Assembly (NCBI GenBank): GCA_030247575.1
Contig: JAOTRV010000006.1
Location: forward strand, 124,001-188,000
Direction of reading: 5' to 3'
Length of the DNA: 64,000 bases
DNA from: Sulfuritalea sp.
Lineage (GTDB): Bacteria; Pseudomonadota; Gammaproteobacteria; Burkholderiales; Rhodocyclaceae
Part shown: piece by piece, positions 56,617 through 64,000 of the stretch
Layout of the letters: each line of letters starts with the position of its first letter
Position numbering within the stretch: position 1 is the stretch's first letter
Notes under the pieces: model-generated
The model's input: only the letters and a program-made list of their open reading frames with translations
Databases searched by the model: none
Told to the model about the DNA's origin: nothing
Translations under genes and position numbers: made by a program

Positions 56617-57034
56617 CGTCTTGGTCCACGAGTTTGAGGTCGACGCCGAGCTTCTTTGCCAGAGTCGCCGTGCTATCCATGCCATCCGGCCATGCCACCA
56701 AATGCGCGGTGTTGATTACGACATAGCCGCTGCGCGTGAGGAGTTCCGTTTCCTCCTTGATCTTGCGGGCGAAGCCTTCGGCCTCCGCCGCGATATTGGC
56801 GGCATTGCCAACGCCGACGCCGAGCGCCTTGGCACGCAAGATGCGATCCATATCGATTACCGCTATTCGGGCGCTATGCGCCGCGGCGTCTTTCGAGGGC
56901 TCCTGGATGAACAGCGTAAGGAAATACGCGGCGGCGACGATGGAAGCGATCATCAGCAGGTTGACCGGCGGCAACTTGAACGTCCCGGTCGCCGCAGTTT
57001 CTACAGTTGCCGGCTCTTTGTTTGTTTCTGACAT
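56558..57034 (-). CDS. trbI: TrbI-like F-type transfer protein, 158 aa
   Basis: ATG at 57034. One membrane helix (LLMIASIVAAAYFLTLFIQE), then a periplasmic domain with the TrbI_Ftype-like start RIAVIDMDRIL and later SGYVVINTAHLVAWPDGM. TrbI influences pilus length in F. It overlaps the peptidase gene downstream and follows traC with only 4 nt separating them. Confidence 0.7.
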   Translation of the reverse strand: MSETNKEPATVETAATGTFKLPPVNLLMIASIVAAAYFLTLFIQEPSKDAAAHSARIAVIDMDRILRAKALGVGVGNAANIAAEAEGFARKIKEETELLTRSGYVVINTAHLVAWPDGMDSTATLAKKLGVDLKLVDQDDAARGARIQNLLQKSAAPK

Positions 57035-57038
57035 GGCT

Positions 57039-59468
57039 TTACCCTCGCTCTGCAATGAATTGATTGATTGCCTGGTGCACCGGAATACCGCTCTCCACCG
57101 CCTTGATGATGAGATCGCGGGCGTCTCCCCGGCTTGAATAGAGCACTTGCAGGAAGCGCGGCAATACCAGCCTGGCCACTGACCATGCTCCCCCCTGCGT
57201 AAACATCACTTCGGAGTACGCATCCGGCACGGTATGTACCGTCTTCAGCTGACTGACTCCGTACGGATCGAGCGTCAAGTGCCCGCTGGAGACGGCCCGA
57301 TCCACGGACTCCGGCAACTGATTGAGAATGATCTTGGTCGAGGCATTGGCCGCCACAGAGACCAGCTTCGGATTCAGATACACGTCGCCAATATCCTGAA
57401 ATACCACGATCGCCGAGCCGCGATACTTGGCAAAACGGCGGAACGCATGATTGAGGAACTGCGCCACTTCCGGATCGTCGAATAGCGCCCAACTCTCATC
57501 GAACACGGCCAACTTCTTGATGCCGTCCATGGTGTGGAACATGTCGTGCTGGATCTTCGACATCAGGATCATCAGCACCACCTGCTGCAGGATCGGCTTC
57601 TGACTGAGTTCCTCCAGTTCGAGAACGATCAGGTTGGACTGGAAGTTGAGGTTGTTCTCACCTTCGAACCAGAAGCCGAATTGGCCGTGAAGGGTGAAGG
57701 GATAGAGCATCTTGGCGATATCCCTGACCCGCTCGTCCGGCGACAGCCCCATGTAGTCCGCCACCGACGTGATGGTCATGGACGGACCCTGGTTCGACCA
57801 GACCGCCTTGATCGCCTCCTGCAAACGCGCCCGGCGATAGTCATCCAGGCCTTCGGACGGCGCCGCCATCTTCGACATCAGGGACACAAGCAGATCCATT
57901 TCGTCGTCGATGTCGATGACGTTAGTGAATGGATTCAGGCAAACCTTCGAGTCTTCGCTGAAGGACCAGAACTCCCCGCCCAAGGCCATCGCCAGTTTGT
58001 AGTAGCCGCGTCCGATATCGACTACCCAAGCCCTGGCCCCGCCGGCCAGATAGTTGGTGATGATGTCCTGCGTCAGGAAGGTCTTGCCGGCCCTCGACTG
58101 TGCGAACAGCATCGCATTGAAGTTGTAGGCCGAATCGTAGAGGTCGAAGCAGAACGGTTGCGCGCGCCGCGTTTCGAGAAGCAGTGCGGCCCCCTTCCCC
58201 GTGCCGCCCCATTCGCTCACGCACGGCATCGCCTGCAAGGCTTGGCGGATCGACATCGACCAGTAGCGTTCGAGATACTGGATCGAGGTTTCCGACGGAA
58301 ACAGCGGCAGCGTGTTCCAGAACAGCGGCCACAGAATTTCCGTATCTTCGACCAGCTCGAACTGGACCCCGGCCGCGTAGGTCGTCATCTGCGACGAGAT
58401 CCGGTTGAGTTCTTTTGGATCCTTCGAGTAGAGGACAACCGCGAGATTCATCTCGCACGCGGCCTCTCCTTCGTCGAGTTCCGCCTTCAGAATCTCGGCA
58501 TCGGCCTTTTTGATGTTCAGGCGCGTCGCCCACTGACTTAAATTGCCCTGCCCCTGAATGTTCAGCAGGGAGAAGCGGCGCTCAAACCAGTTCTTCTTCT
58601 TGGTGCGATCCGGGAGACGGATACTCAGACTGATAGCCCATGGAATCGGCACCTGGTTATTGATGCCTTCGGGTTCGCCCTGGAGCAGATCCATGATGCT
58701 GATATGCATGCGTGGCGGGAATCGCTTCGGCGAAAGGATGCGCGCATGAACGTCGCCGAACTTGATCTCGGACGTCTTCGCGTAGTCGATGGAAAAGCCT
58801 GGCGGAAGAATCTGTTCCCGCAGTTCCCGAATGTCGTCGTACCAATTAGTCTCCGCTTCGAACGGATTGAAGTACAGCCGCATCAAGCCGAGATAGCGCC
58901 CGGCATTGCAGCGGGACAATCCCATGCCGGCGGTTTCCAGTCCCTGTTGAAACTTCTCGATCATCGCCTCGGCTTTGGCGATTTCCTCGTCTGTGGGCTG
59001 GCAGGACACTGGAATCTTGATGGTTGCGCACTGAATGATGCGATGCAGGCGCATGCCTGTCGCGCGAATGTGCGGCTCCTCCTTGCCGCCTACGAAGTGG
59101 CGGGCATGAAGTAGCGAGATCTCCCGCAACATTTCCTGCTGGTCCGGATGCATGCCGCGACCGTCCGCACATGCCTTGATTTTTGGCTCAAGCCAGCGCT
59201 CGGCGTAATCGTCAATATCAGGGACCGAAAGTTGGCTGATCTGAATGAATGTCTCAGGCGGGTAGTTCGCCGCCACCACTGACTTCAGTTGGGCGAAGGT
59301 GTTCTCATTCATGCCGTTCATGGGCGAGCCGGTCAGGCACGCGCCAATGAAGGAGCGCTTCTCGGTGTCCTCGAGGAAGATCAAACCATTCTCCTCGGCG
59401 ACCGGCGGGAAGTTGTGCTGCGGAGAATGACGCCGCAACTGCGCGGCGATGCGCGCCGAAATCAGCAT
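57039..59468 (-). CDS. traC: TraC, pilus assembly ATPase (VirB4-type)
   Basis: 809 aa. VirB4/TraC layout: N-terminal TraC_F domain, then an ATPase domain with Walker A MLFAQSRAGKTFLTQD (about 455-470; the usual first Gly is replaced by Ala) and Walker B LAVFDESWALF (about 655). Peripheral membrane ATPase that powers pilus extension and retraction. Starts 2 nt after the pilin stop. Confidence 0.9.
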   Translation of the reverse strand: MLISARIAAQLRRHSPQHNFPPVAEENGLIFLEDTEKRSFIGACLTGSPMNGMNENTFAQLKSVVAANYPPETFIQISQLSVPDIDDYAERWLEPKIKACADGRGMHPDQQEMLREISLLHARHFVGGKEEPHIRATGMRLHRIIQCATIKIPVSCQPTDEEIAKAEAMIEKFQQGLETAGMGLSRCNAGRYLGLMRLYFNPFEAETNWYDDIRELREQILPPGFSIDYAKTSEIKFGDVHARILSPKRFPPRMHISIMDLLQGEPEGINNQVPIPWAISLSIRLPDRTKKKNWFERRFSLLNIQGQGNLSQWATRLNIKKADAEILKAELDEGEAACEMNLAVVLYSKDPKELNRISSQMTTYAAGVQFELVEDTEILWPLFWNTLPLFPSETSIQYLERYWSMSIRQALQAMPCVSEWGGTGKGAALLLETRRAQPFCFDLYDSAYNFNAMLFAQSRAGKTFLTQDIITNYLAGGARAWVVDIGRGYYKLAMALGGEFWSFSEDSKVCLNPFTNVIDIDDEMDLLVSLMSKMAAPSEGLDDYRRARLQEAIKAVWSNQGPSMTITSVADYMGLSPDERVRDIAKMLYPFTLHGQFGFWFEGENNLNFQSNLIVLELEELSQKPILQQVVLMILMSKIQHDMFHTMDGIKKLAVFDESWALFDDPEVAQFLNHAFRRFAKYRGSAIVVFQDIGDVYLNPKLVSVAANASTKIILNQLPESVDRAVSSGHLTLDPYGVSQLKTVHTVPDAYSEVMFTQGGAWSVARLVLPRFLQVLYSSRGDARDLIIKAVESGIPVHQAINQFIAERG

Positions 59469-59470
59469 TA

Positions 59471-59776
59471 TTAGAGGCTTTGCAGCGTCATCATCGACAT
59501 TTGCGAGATGATGGCCGGCCCGTAATAGGATCCGGCCGCGAGGCCGAAGCCCACGCCGGCGCCGCCCAAACTGCCCTTCATGACGCCACCAAACAGGCCG
59601 TAGAGGAGGCCGGAAATGCCGATCACGGCGCCGAGCGTGCCCTCCATGGAATCGACGAGGAATTGCTTGAGTCCGTCAAGAAAGGCACCGCCGGTTCCAG
59701 CCAGAGCGGGTTCGGCGAGCACAAGCAGGAACAGCGCAAGCACGGCGAGTCGTGCGGTTGATTGAGTTTTTGGCAT
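59471..59776 (-). CDS. traA: TraA-like pilin precursor, 101 aa
   Basis: ATG at 59776 after TAGGAG. Cleavable leader (LAVLALFLLVLAEPALAGTG) followed by a short linker and two hydrophobic helices (GTLGAVIGISGLLYGLFGGV, GSLGGAGVGFGLAAGSYYGP). VirB2/TraA pilins have this shape. The place between traV and traC matches the TraA position in SXT/R27-type operons. Confidence 0.75.
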   Translation of the reverse strand: MPKTQSTARLAVLALFLLVLAEPALAGTGGAFLDGLKQFLVDSMEGTLGAVIGISGLLYGLFGGVMKGSLGGAGVGFGLAAGSYYGPAIISQMSMMTLQSL

Positions 59777-59787
59777 AACGATTACTC

Positions 59788-60294
59788 CTAGCGGGAAGGG
59801 AGAACGGGTTGGGCGGTGGGCGACGTCGGGGCGGCAGGCGTCTCGCCCGGTTCGGCGCGGCGATCCACTTGCAGCGGTACGAGTTGGCGCGCGCGCACGA
59901 AGTCGGAGTTGCCGAAGGACCACTTGCGCGGGGTGACTTCGGTGAAGACATAACTTGGCCAGTGCAGCGACTGCGCGTCATCCACCCACGGCGCGACCCA
60001 GATTCGCATGACCTGGGCCGGCTCCAGCACGGGCGCCGGAAAATTCGGCGCGGTCATGGGTGTCGCCGTGGCGGCCCGCTGTGGCTCATTGACCTGCTTG
60101 TCCTTGCTGACCGGCGCAGGACGCCAATTGGCGCCGTTGGTCTTGCCATAGACCTCGTCTACTGAGGCGCACGGCATTCCGGTCTTTTCCTTGGAACACG
60201 AAAACTCCGAGTTGCCCACCCCCATCGCCGAGCAGCCGGCGAGCTCGACAACGGCGAGCGCCAGTATCAGTTGCCGCTTATTGTTGACTGCCAT
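59788..60294 (-). CDS. traV: TraV, outer-membrane lipoprotein
   Basis: 168 aa. Lipoprotein signal with lipobox VELAGCSAM, then the TraV-type Cys pattern SEFSCSKEKTGMPCASVDEV. Pro-rich C-terminal tail. It links the TraK secretin ring and TraB. Its start overlaps the end of traB by 28 nt. Confidence 0.85.
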   Translation of the reverse strand: MAVNNKRQLILALAVVELAGCSAMGVGNSEFSCSKEKTGMPCASVDEVYGKTNGANWRPAPVSKDKQVNEPQRAATATPMTAPNFPAPVLEPAQVMRIWVAPWVDDAQSLHWPSYVFTEVTPRKWSFGNSDFVRARQLVPLQVDRRAEPGETPAAPTSPTAQPVLPSR

Positions 60295-61661
60295 GATTTG
60301 CCTCGGTTTTGACTGTCGGTTTTCTTGCCGCTGCCGCCGAGCGCCAGCGATACGCCACGGACGAGAATCACGGTGGCCTCGATGCCGCTGGGAATCTCGA
60401 TCACCGGATGCATTTCCTTGGCAGTTTCGAGAAAGAACTTGGAGTAGTCGGCCGCGGCTTGCGAGACCCCGCGCATGGCGCCTGCCTGCGAGGCGGCCCC
60501 CACGTCGGGGCTCAAGTAGGATTGCTGACCGGAGTTCAGGCTCAGTGAGGACCCCATGCTTGGCGTGAGCATCGCACCAAAGCCCGAGAGGAAACCTGCC
60601 ACAAGGCCTCGCGCGATGATCGCCCCCTGCTTGGTCACCAACGTGCCCTTGATGCCCTCCTTGCCGTCGATGTCCACTACGTAGCCATCGAGCTTCGATT
60701 CGATCACGCCACCGTCGGCCCGCACGCAGCTGATCGCCTCGGTGCGCATCTTGACGCGCTCGGAGGACATCACCCCGTAGCCGGACAGCACCACAAAGCA
60801 TTCGCGCATATCCTGCGTCACGCGGTTAGGCAGGATCGCCTCCTTCTTGATGCGCATGAGGACCGGCACGGTGTTCTTCTGGGCTTGCCCCGCCGTGGGC
60901 GCATCGACGCCATTCATCAAGACACCCTGAAAAATGGTGCCCGCGGGAACGAACTGCAACTGCTGCTGCGAAACTGCAGCAGCCGTGGCTCCACTCTTGA
61001 CCCCGTCGCCGATGTAGTTGGCCTGCATGACCGCAGCCCCTTTGTCGCCCGGAGTGGACGGTTTCGCGCCCGGGCTCGCCACCGTGATCTTGTTGCCGCT
61101 ACCGGCCACCTGCGCCTCGGGCGCGCTCGCACTTCCGACCGCCGCGGCTTCCGCGTTGGAGCCACCGAATACGCGAATCTTCGGGCGCGATGCCGCGACT
61201 TCCTTCTTGGGGGCCTCCACAGGCGGGGGTAGATCGGGCAGAGCGATGTTGCCGCCCTTGCCTGGCGCATCCATCATCGTCGAGCGCGTCAGCTTGGATT
61301 CCTCGCGCAACCGCCCCACCTCTCTCACCAGGTCGCGAATCTGCTTGTTCTCGACCTCTTTGTTGCCTTCCGTGAGCATCTTCAGCTTTTCTTCGAGCGA
61401 CGCCGAATGTGCGCGCTCCTTTTCGAGATTCCCAGCTAGGGTCTCGACCTTCGTCCGCACTTCGCCCAGCCCGTCTTCCTTACGTGCCGGGACGACCACG
61501 CTCATTTCGGCCTTGGGTTCGGTTTTCTTGATCGGGGCATGTTCCCGTTTGAACGCTTTGGCGGCTACGACCAACACGACAAGCGCACCGACGATCATGA
61601 TTCCGCGCCGACGCTCCGGGCTCAGGTTGGTCCAGCGCTCCCTTAGGGCCCGCATGCTCAT
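60267..61661 (-). CDS. traB: TraB, VirB10-like core protein
   Basis: 464 aa. N-terminal membrane helix (IMIVGALVVLVVAAKAFKRE), then a long coiled coil (EVRTKVETLAGNLEKERAHS and ASLEEKLKMLTEGNKEVENK), then the TrbI/VirB10 beta-barrel domain (FVPAGTIFQGVLMNGVDAPT, RMKTEAISCVRADGGVIESK, VDIDGKEGIKGTLVTKQGAI). Spans both membranes and couples ATP use to the outer pore. Confidence 0.9.
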   Translation of the reverse strand: MSMRALRERWTNLSPERRRGIMIVGALVVLVVAAKAFKREHAPIKKTEPKAEMSVVVPARKEDGLGEVRTKVETLAGNLEKERAHSASLEEKLKMLTEGNKEVENKQIRDLVREVGRLREESKLTRSTMMDAPGKGGNIALPDLPPPVEAPKKEVAASRPKIRVFGGSNAEAAAVGSASAPEAQVAGSGNKITVASPGAKPSTPGDKGAAVMQANYIGDGVKSGATAAAVSQQQLQFVPAGTIFQGVLMNGVDAPTAGQAQKNTVPVLMRIKKEAILPNRVTQDMRECFVVLSGYGVMSSERVKMRTEAISCVRADGGVIESKLDGYVVDIDGKEGIKGTLVTKQGAIIARGLVAGFLSGFGAMLTPSMGSSLSLNSGQQSYLSPDVGAASQAGAMRGVSQAAADYSKFFLETAKEMHPVIEIPSGIEATVILVRGVSLALGGSGKKTDSQNRGKSWQSTISGN

Positions 61662-62497
61662 TTGTCTACCGCCGGCTCAGCCACGATGAAGACATTGGTC
61701 GATTCGGTCGGGGCAAGGCGCGCGTTCGGCCAAAATGCCACGGCACGCACCCCTTCCTCGTTGAAGGACGCCTCGTTGAGTTCAATCGACTCGCGCCCCG
61801 CGTTCTCCACGCGGTACCGGTAGACGTTGAAGGTGGAGCCGGTGAAGATCTTCTCCGGCATCAGCACAACGGCTCCGACACGGGCCGCGCCGACTTTGAG
61901 CGCCCCTTCCTGGTAGCCCGGGGCCACACCGCCTTGCACGAACACGCGGAGAAGTTGCTTCAGGCCATCCACATAGTCCGACGCCGGCGCCGTCATCTCG
62001 CGCTTGGAAATGTCCGCAGAGGTGCGCGCTGCCGTATCGCCCTCGGCGACCAGCAGAATGTTCTGGCCAGGCATCCCGGCGCGCGGGATTAGGGTCAGCG
62101 ACGCGACCGACCCTTGACCGCTGGCATCGGTAATGAACAGCCCGATCGGCGCTTCCTTGTCCGGGATGAAGAAGATATTTCGTCCCACCACGCTGAATTC
62201 GACCAGCCCTTCCGCGGCGACAGGCTGTGGATTGGCGAACGGCGTGGCTATGCGGTTTGGAAACCCAAGCCCCACGTAGACGATCTCGTTCTCGCCCTCG
62301 CTGATGCGCACGATGTTCTGTTTGACGGGCGCTTGCGGCTGCCCAGGCGCGCCGAGCACCGGCATCGTAATGACGGGGCGCTTCTTCCCGAGCACCTTGG
62401 AATCCAATTGTGGCGGCATGCCGGGAACCGGCACATCGGCAGCAAGCACTGTGCAGCTCACTCCCATCGCTAAGAGCGCAGCCCAATACGCTTTCAT
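61658..62497 (-). CDS. traK: TraK, secretin-like outer-membrane pore protein
   Basis: 279 aa with signal peptide (WAALLAMGVSCTVLAADVPV). TraK features: NIVRISEGENEIVYVGLGFP, then a beta-rich body, ending in QGGVAPGYQEGALKVG and related strands. VirB9-like partner of TraB and TraV. Four-base ATGA overlap with traE. Confidence 0.85.
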   Translation of the reverse strand: MKAYWAALLAMGVSCTVLAADVPVPGMPPQLDSKVLGKKRPVITMPVLGAPGQPQAPVKQNIVRISEGENEIVYVGLGFPNRIATPFANPQPVAAEGLVEFSVVGRNIFFIPDKEAPIGLFITDASGQGSVASLTLIPRAGMPGQNILLVAEGDTAARTSADISKREMTAPASDYVDGLKQLLRVFVQGGVAPGYQEGALKVGAARVGAVVLMPEKIFTGSTFNVYRYRVENAGRESIELNEASFNEEGVRAVAFWPNARLAPTESTNVFIVAEPAVDK

Positions 62498-63246
62498 TGC
62501 TTGGTCCTCTCCGGCGCTACGGCGGGCGCAACGGGTATCGCCGCCTTTTCCTTGAGTGTTTCGGCATTCGCGGCGCGTTCGTCCAAGGCTGCTTCCTTGG
62601 TTGTCGTCATCCGTTCTTCGGCGTCACGCCGCTTGGCCTCGAGTTCGGCCTTCTTCGGGTCCTGCAGCCAGATCAAGGTGTGGGGAACGTTGCCTTCATA
62701 GGAATCGAAATGCGTGATCACCGGCATGCCTTCGCGGACCACGATCCGGTACTCGTACACGACCTGCTTGGTAGTGACCTGTCGCGCCTGATTGGCCGTC
62801 AGCAATTTCCCGATGACGAAGACCTTGCCGCTCTTTTCCTCCCAGGCCAGCCTCTCGCCTTCGAACCAGCTACTGGCGGTCGATTGCTTGAACTCGTATT
62901 CGCTGGACAACGCTCTCAGACGCCGCTTGAACTCCTCGGCGACTTCCGGCGCGCAGAAGCGTTCGATATTCTTGATGACGTAGTCAATGGTGCGCGGGCC
63001 CACAGTCCCGATGACGCCACTGAAGTACATGGCCATCGACTTGTAATACTCGGGAGTCGCGCTGCGCCAGCCCACGGTGTAGGGCTGGTCCATGGTCGGC
63101 GGCATTACGGTCAGGCGATCGCGGTTGTTGATCGCTGCGCCGCCCAACACCAGTGTCGCGCAAGCGAGCACCAGGTTCGATCCCAGAAGGATCTTGTTGG
63201 AAAACGATGTCAGTCGCCAGCTGGCGTTTAGATTGGTGAGGTTCAT
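62494..63246 (-). CDS. traE: TraE, inner-membrane transfer protein
   Basis: 250 aa, longer than F TraE (about 190). N-terminal helix (LGSNLVLACATLVLGGAAIN), then a periplasmic VirB5/VirB8-like domain with SKSMAMYFSGVIG and the C-terminal charged tail ERMTTTKEAALDERAANAET not seen in F. First gene of the tra operon here; TraL, usually upstream, is not seen. A GGCGCGGAAAAAC element lies 63 bp upstream. Confidence 0.85.
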   Translation of the reverse strand: MNLTNLNASWRLTSFSNKILLGSNLVLACATLVLGGAAINNRDRLTVMPPTMDQPYTVGWRSATPEYYKSMAMYFSGVIGTVGPRTIDYVIKNIERFCAPEVAEEFKRRLRALSSEYEFKQSTASSWFEGERLAWEEKSGKVFVIGKLLTANQARQVTTKQVVYEYRIVVREGMPVITHFDSYEGNVPHTLIWLQDPKKAELEAKRRDAEERMTTTKEAALDERAANAETLKEKAAIPVAPAVAPERTKQ

Positions 63247-63308
63247 CCTCGCAGGGGAAAGCCAAGTGTTATCACAGTGGCTATGCTACGGAGGACGCGG
63301 CGAGAATC

Positions 63309-63346
63309 GGCGCGGAAAAACCTCTCTTGAGGGCCTATTTTGCCGA
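63309..63346 (-). promoter_or_regulatory. Bipartite GGCGCGGAAAAAC element, copy 4 (tra operon)
   Basis: GGCGCGGAAAAAC at 63309-63321, about 12 bp, then TATTTTGCC at 63337-63345. On the minus strand TAGCAT follows about 20 nt after the motif and 35 nt before the traE start, a possible -10. Best candidate for the transfer-operon promoter. Confidence 0.65.
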
Positions 63347-63763
63347 CCGGGGGATTTTTCCCAGCGTGTCTAGGGCCGCCTCGCGCTGCTGCTTTTGCAC
63401 GTCGGGTGTCAGCGTTTCGGCGGGGGGTTTGCCGTCCAGACACATATTGACCTCAAAGGGCGGGAGGCTGAGATCCACCACCGGACCTTCGATGGACTTG
63501 ACGCTCTTCTTTAGAAGACTCACCCGCAGGCGCTTGCATTCTGGGCTGGCAAACGCCCCCACGGTCTTGACGCTGGCCACCAGGAGATCGTCTGACCCGG
63601 TTTGGGCGGCCACCGTCTTGGCAATAGCGCCGGTCACTACCCCGCTGGCGTCGCCATTACTGATGGCGGCGCGCAGATAATCGTTGAGTTCGGCCGCCCG
63701 AGCCGGAAAGGTCGCCCCCATGACGAGCAGCGCTATCAGAGAGGGGGAAGCAAGTCGTCGCAT
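63335..63763 (-). CDS. Secreted hypothetical protein, 142 aa
   Basis: ATG at 63763. Signal peptide (LASPSLIALLVMGATFPARA). Two cysteines (PECKRL and VNMCLDG) could form a disulfide. Charged C-terminal helix (TPDVQKQQREAALDTLGKI). No family recognised. It lies where traL would be expected upstream of traE, but is not TraL-like in size or shape. Confidence 0.6.
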   Translation of the reverse strand: MRRLASPSLIALLVMGATFPARAAELNDYLRAAISNGDASGVVTGAIAKTVAAQTGSDDLLVASVKTVGAFASPECKRLRVSLLKKSVKSIEGPVVDLSLPPFEVNMCLDGKPPAETLTPDVQKQQREAALDTLGKIPRSAK

Positions 63764-63795
63764 GGGTCGAGCCTAGCCTAGTTATTGCCCTGAGG

Positions 63796-63831
63796 CGCGC
63801 GGAAAAACGCGCTATTGGCGAGGTTTTCCGG
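63796..63831. promoter_or_regulatory. Bipartite GCGCGGAAAAAC element, copy 5
   Basis: CGCGCGGAAAAAC at 63796-63808, 11 bp, then GAGGTTTTCCGG at 63820-63831. It lies in the gap between divergent genes (63763 minus, 63864 plus), 33 bp from either start, and could serve one or both. Confidence 0.6.
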
Positions 63832-63863
63832 AATCACTTGGCGCAAGCTCGTATCATAATTCT

Positions 63864-64000
63864 ATGTACTTCACTTATCGGAACCCGACTATGAGATCCC
63901 TCATTCTTGTACCCCTCGCCCTTCTTGGACTGGCCCTGCTCTCCGGATGCGCTGGTCCCACGCTGAAGGAGCAGCAGTCGCGCGGCAACATGATCGTTAT
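63864..64000 (+). CDS. Start of a lipoprotein gene (cut by window end)
   Basis: In-frame ATGs at 63864 and 63891; the second gives a clean lipoprotein signal (MRSLILVPLALLGLALLSGC with Cys in LLSGC). Runs off the window. Likely a small outer-membrane lipoprotein transcribed away from traE. Confidence 0.65.
   Translation, partial: MYFTYRNPTMRSLILVPLALLGLALLSGCAGPTLKEQQSRGNMIV

Overview
The window is high-GC DNA (the transfer genes and most accessory genes look roughly 60% GC) from a proteobacterial conjugative element, either an ICE or a large plasmid. A beta- or gammaproteobacterial host fits best, but the sequence alone does not fix the species. Three things point to a mobile element: an F-type (TraE/K/B/V/A/C, TrbI, TraF/H/G) type IV secretion operon at 50.6-63.3 kb, a tyrosine recombinase at 38.4-39.5 kb, and an actin-like partition locus at 41.1-42.5 kb. 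There are also toxin-antitoxin genes, an IS200/IS605 insertion, a restriction transposon and dozens of small unknown genes.

Layout. 0-1.2 kb is nearly gene-free and rich in hairpins, including about 270 nt closed by a perfect 17-bp inverted repeat. 1.2-3.9 kb is a plus-strand cluster of small genes (HTH protein, Sel1 repeats, lone prepilin-peptidase N-domain, PH-domain membrane protein). 3.9-20.3 kb is a minus-strand accessory region: an IS605-type element with intact tnpB and broken tnpA, an HTH/ATPase/unknown three-gene unit, a DUF4942 methylase, a DndC-like sulfurtransferase, and many small unknowns. Intergenic gaps in its second half carry a repeated module made of a terminator hairpin, a second long hairpin, and a three-hairpin leader just before the next start codon. 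20.57-20.72 kb is a two-spacer CRISPR array with type I-F-like repeats and no cas genes. 21.5-27.4 kb has an OafA-like acyltransferase, a large unknown and hipBA. 27.4-38.4 kb is a tightly overlapping minus-strand operon of nucleoside and nucleic-acid genes (queuosine-salvage-like, UDG-like, TrpF-like barrel, deoxyribosyltransferase-like, DUF5131, frameshifted thymidylate synthase). 38.4-39.8 kb holds the integrase.

39.8-41.1 kb is gene-free and contains a cluster of hairpins with three-base loops, long palindromes and short repeats upstream of parM-like and partner genes. 42.5-44.0 kb encodes FlhD-like and FlhC-like activators, the latter an in-frame tandem fusion of two FlhC copies. 45.14-50.53 kb is a 5.4-kb transposon, with about 30-bp imperfect terminal inverted repeats and a 7-bp target duplication, that carries a zinc-ribbon DDE-type transposase and a type IIG restriction-modification enzyme. 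The tra operon then runs on the minus strand from traE (63.2 kb) to traG (50.6 kb). traL, traW, traU and traN are not seen here.

How it may work together. A bipartite dyad motif (GGCGCGGAAAAAC, about 11 bp, then a T-rich half) occurs five times. Four copies lie 30-65 bp upstream of minus-strand starts, including traE; the fifth lies beside an uncertain start. FlhDC-family activators bind inverted half-sites with a spacer of similar length, and SetCD/AcaCD relatives switch on transfer in SXT and IncC elements. The FlhD/FlhC pair encoded here is therefore the natural candidate to control this motif set. That link is inference; the motif copies and the gene homologies are read from the sequence.
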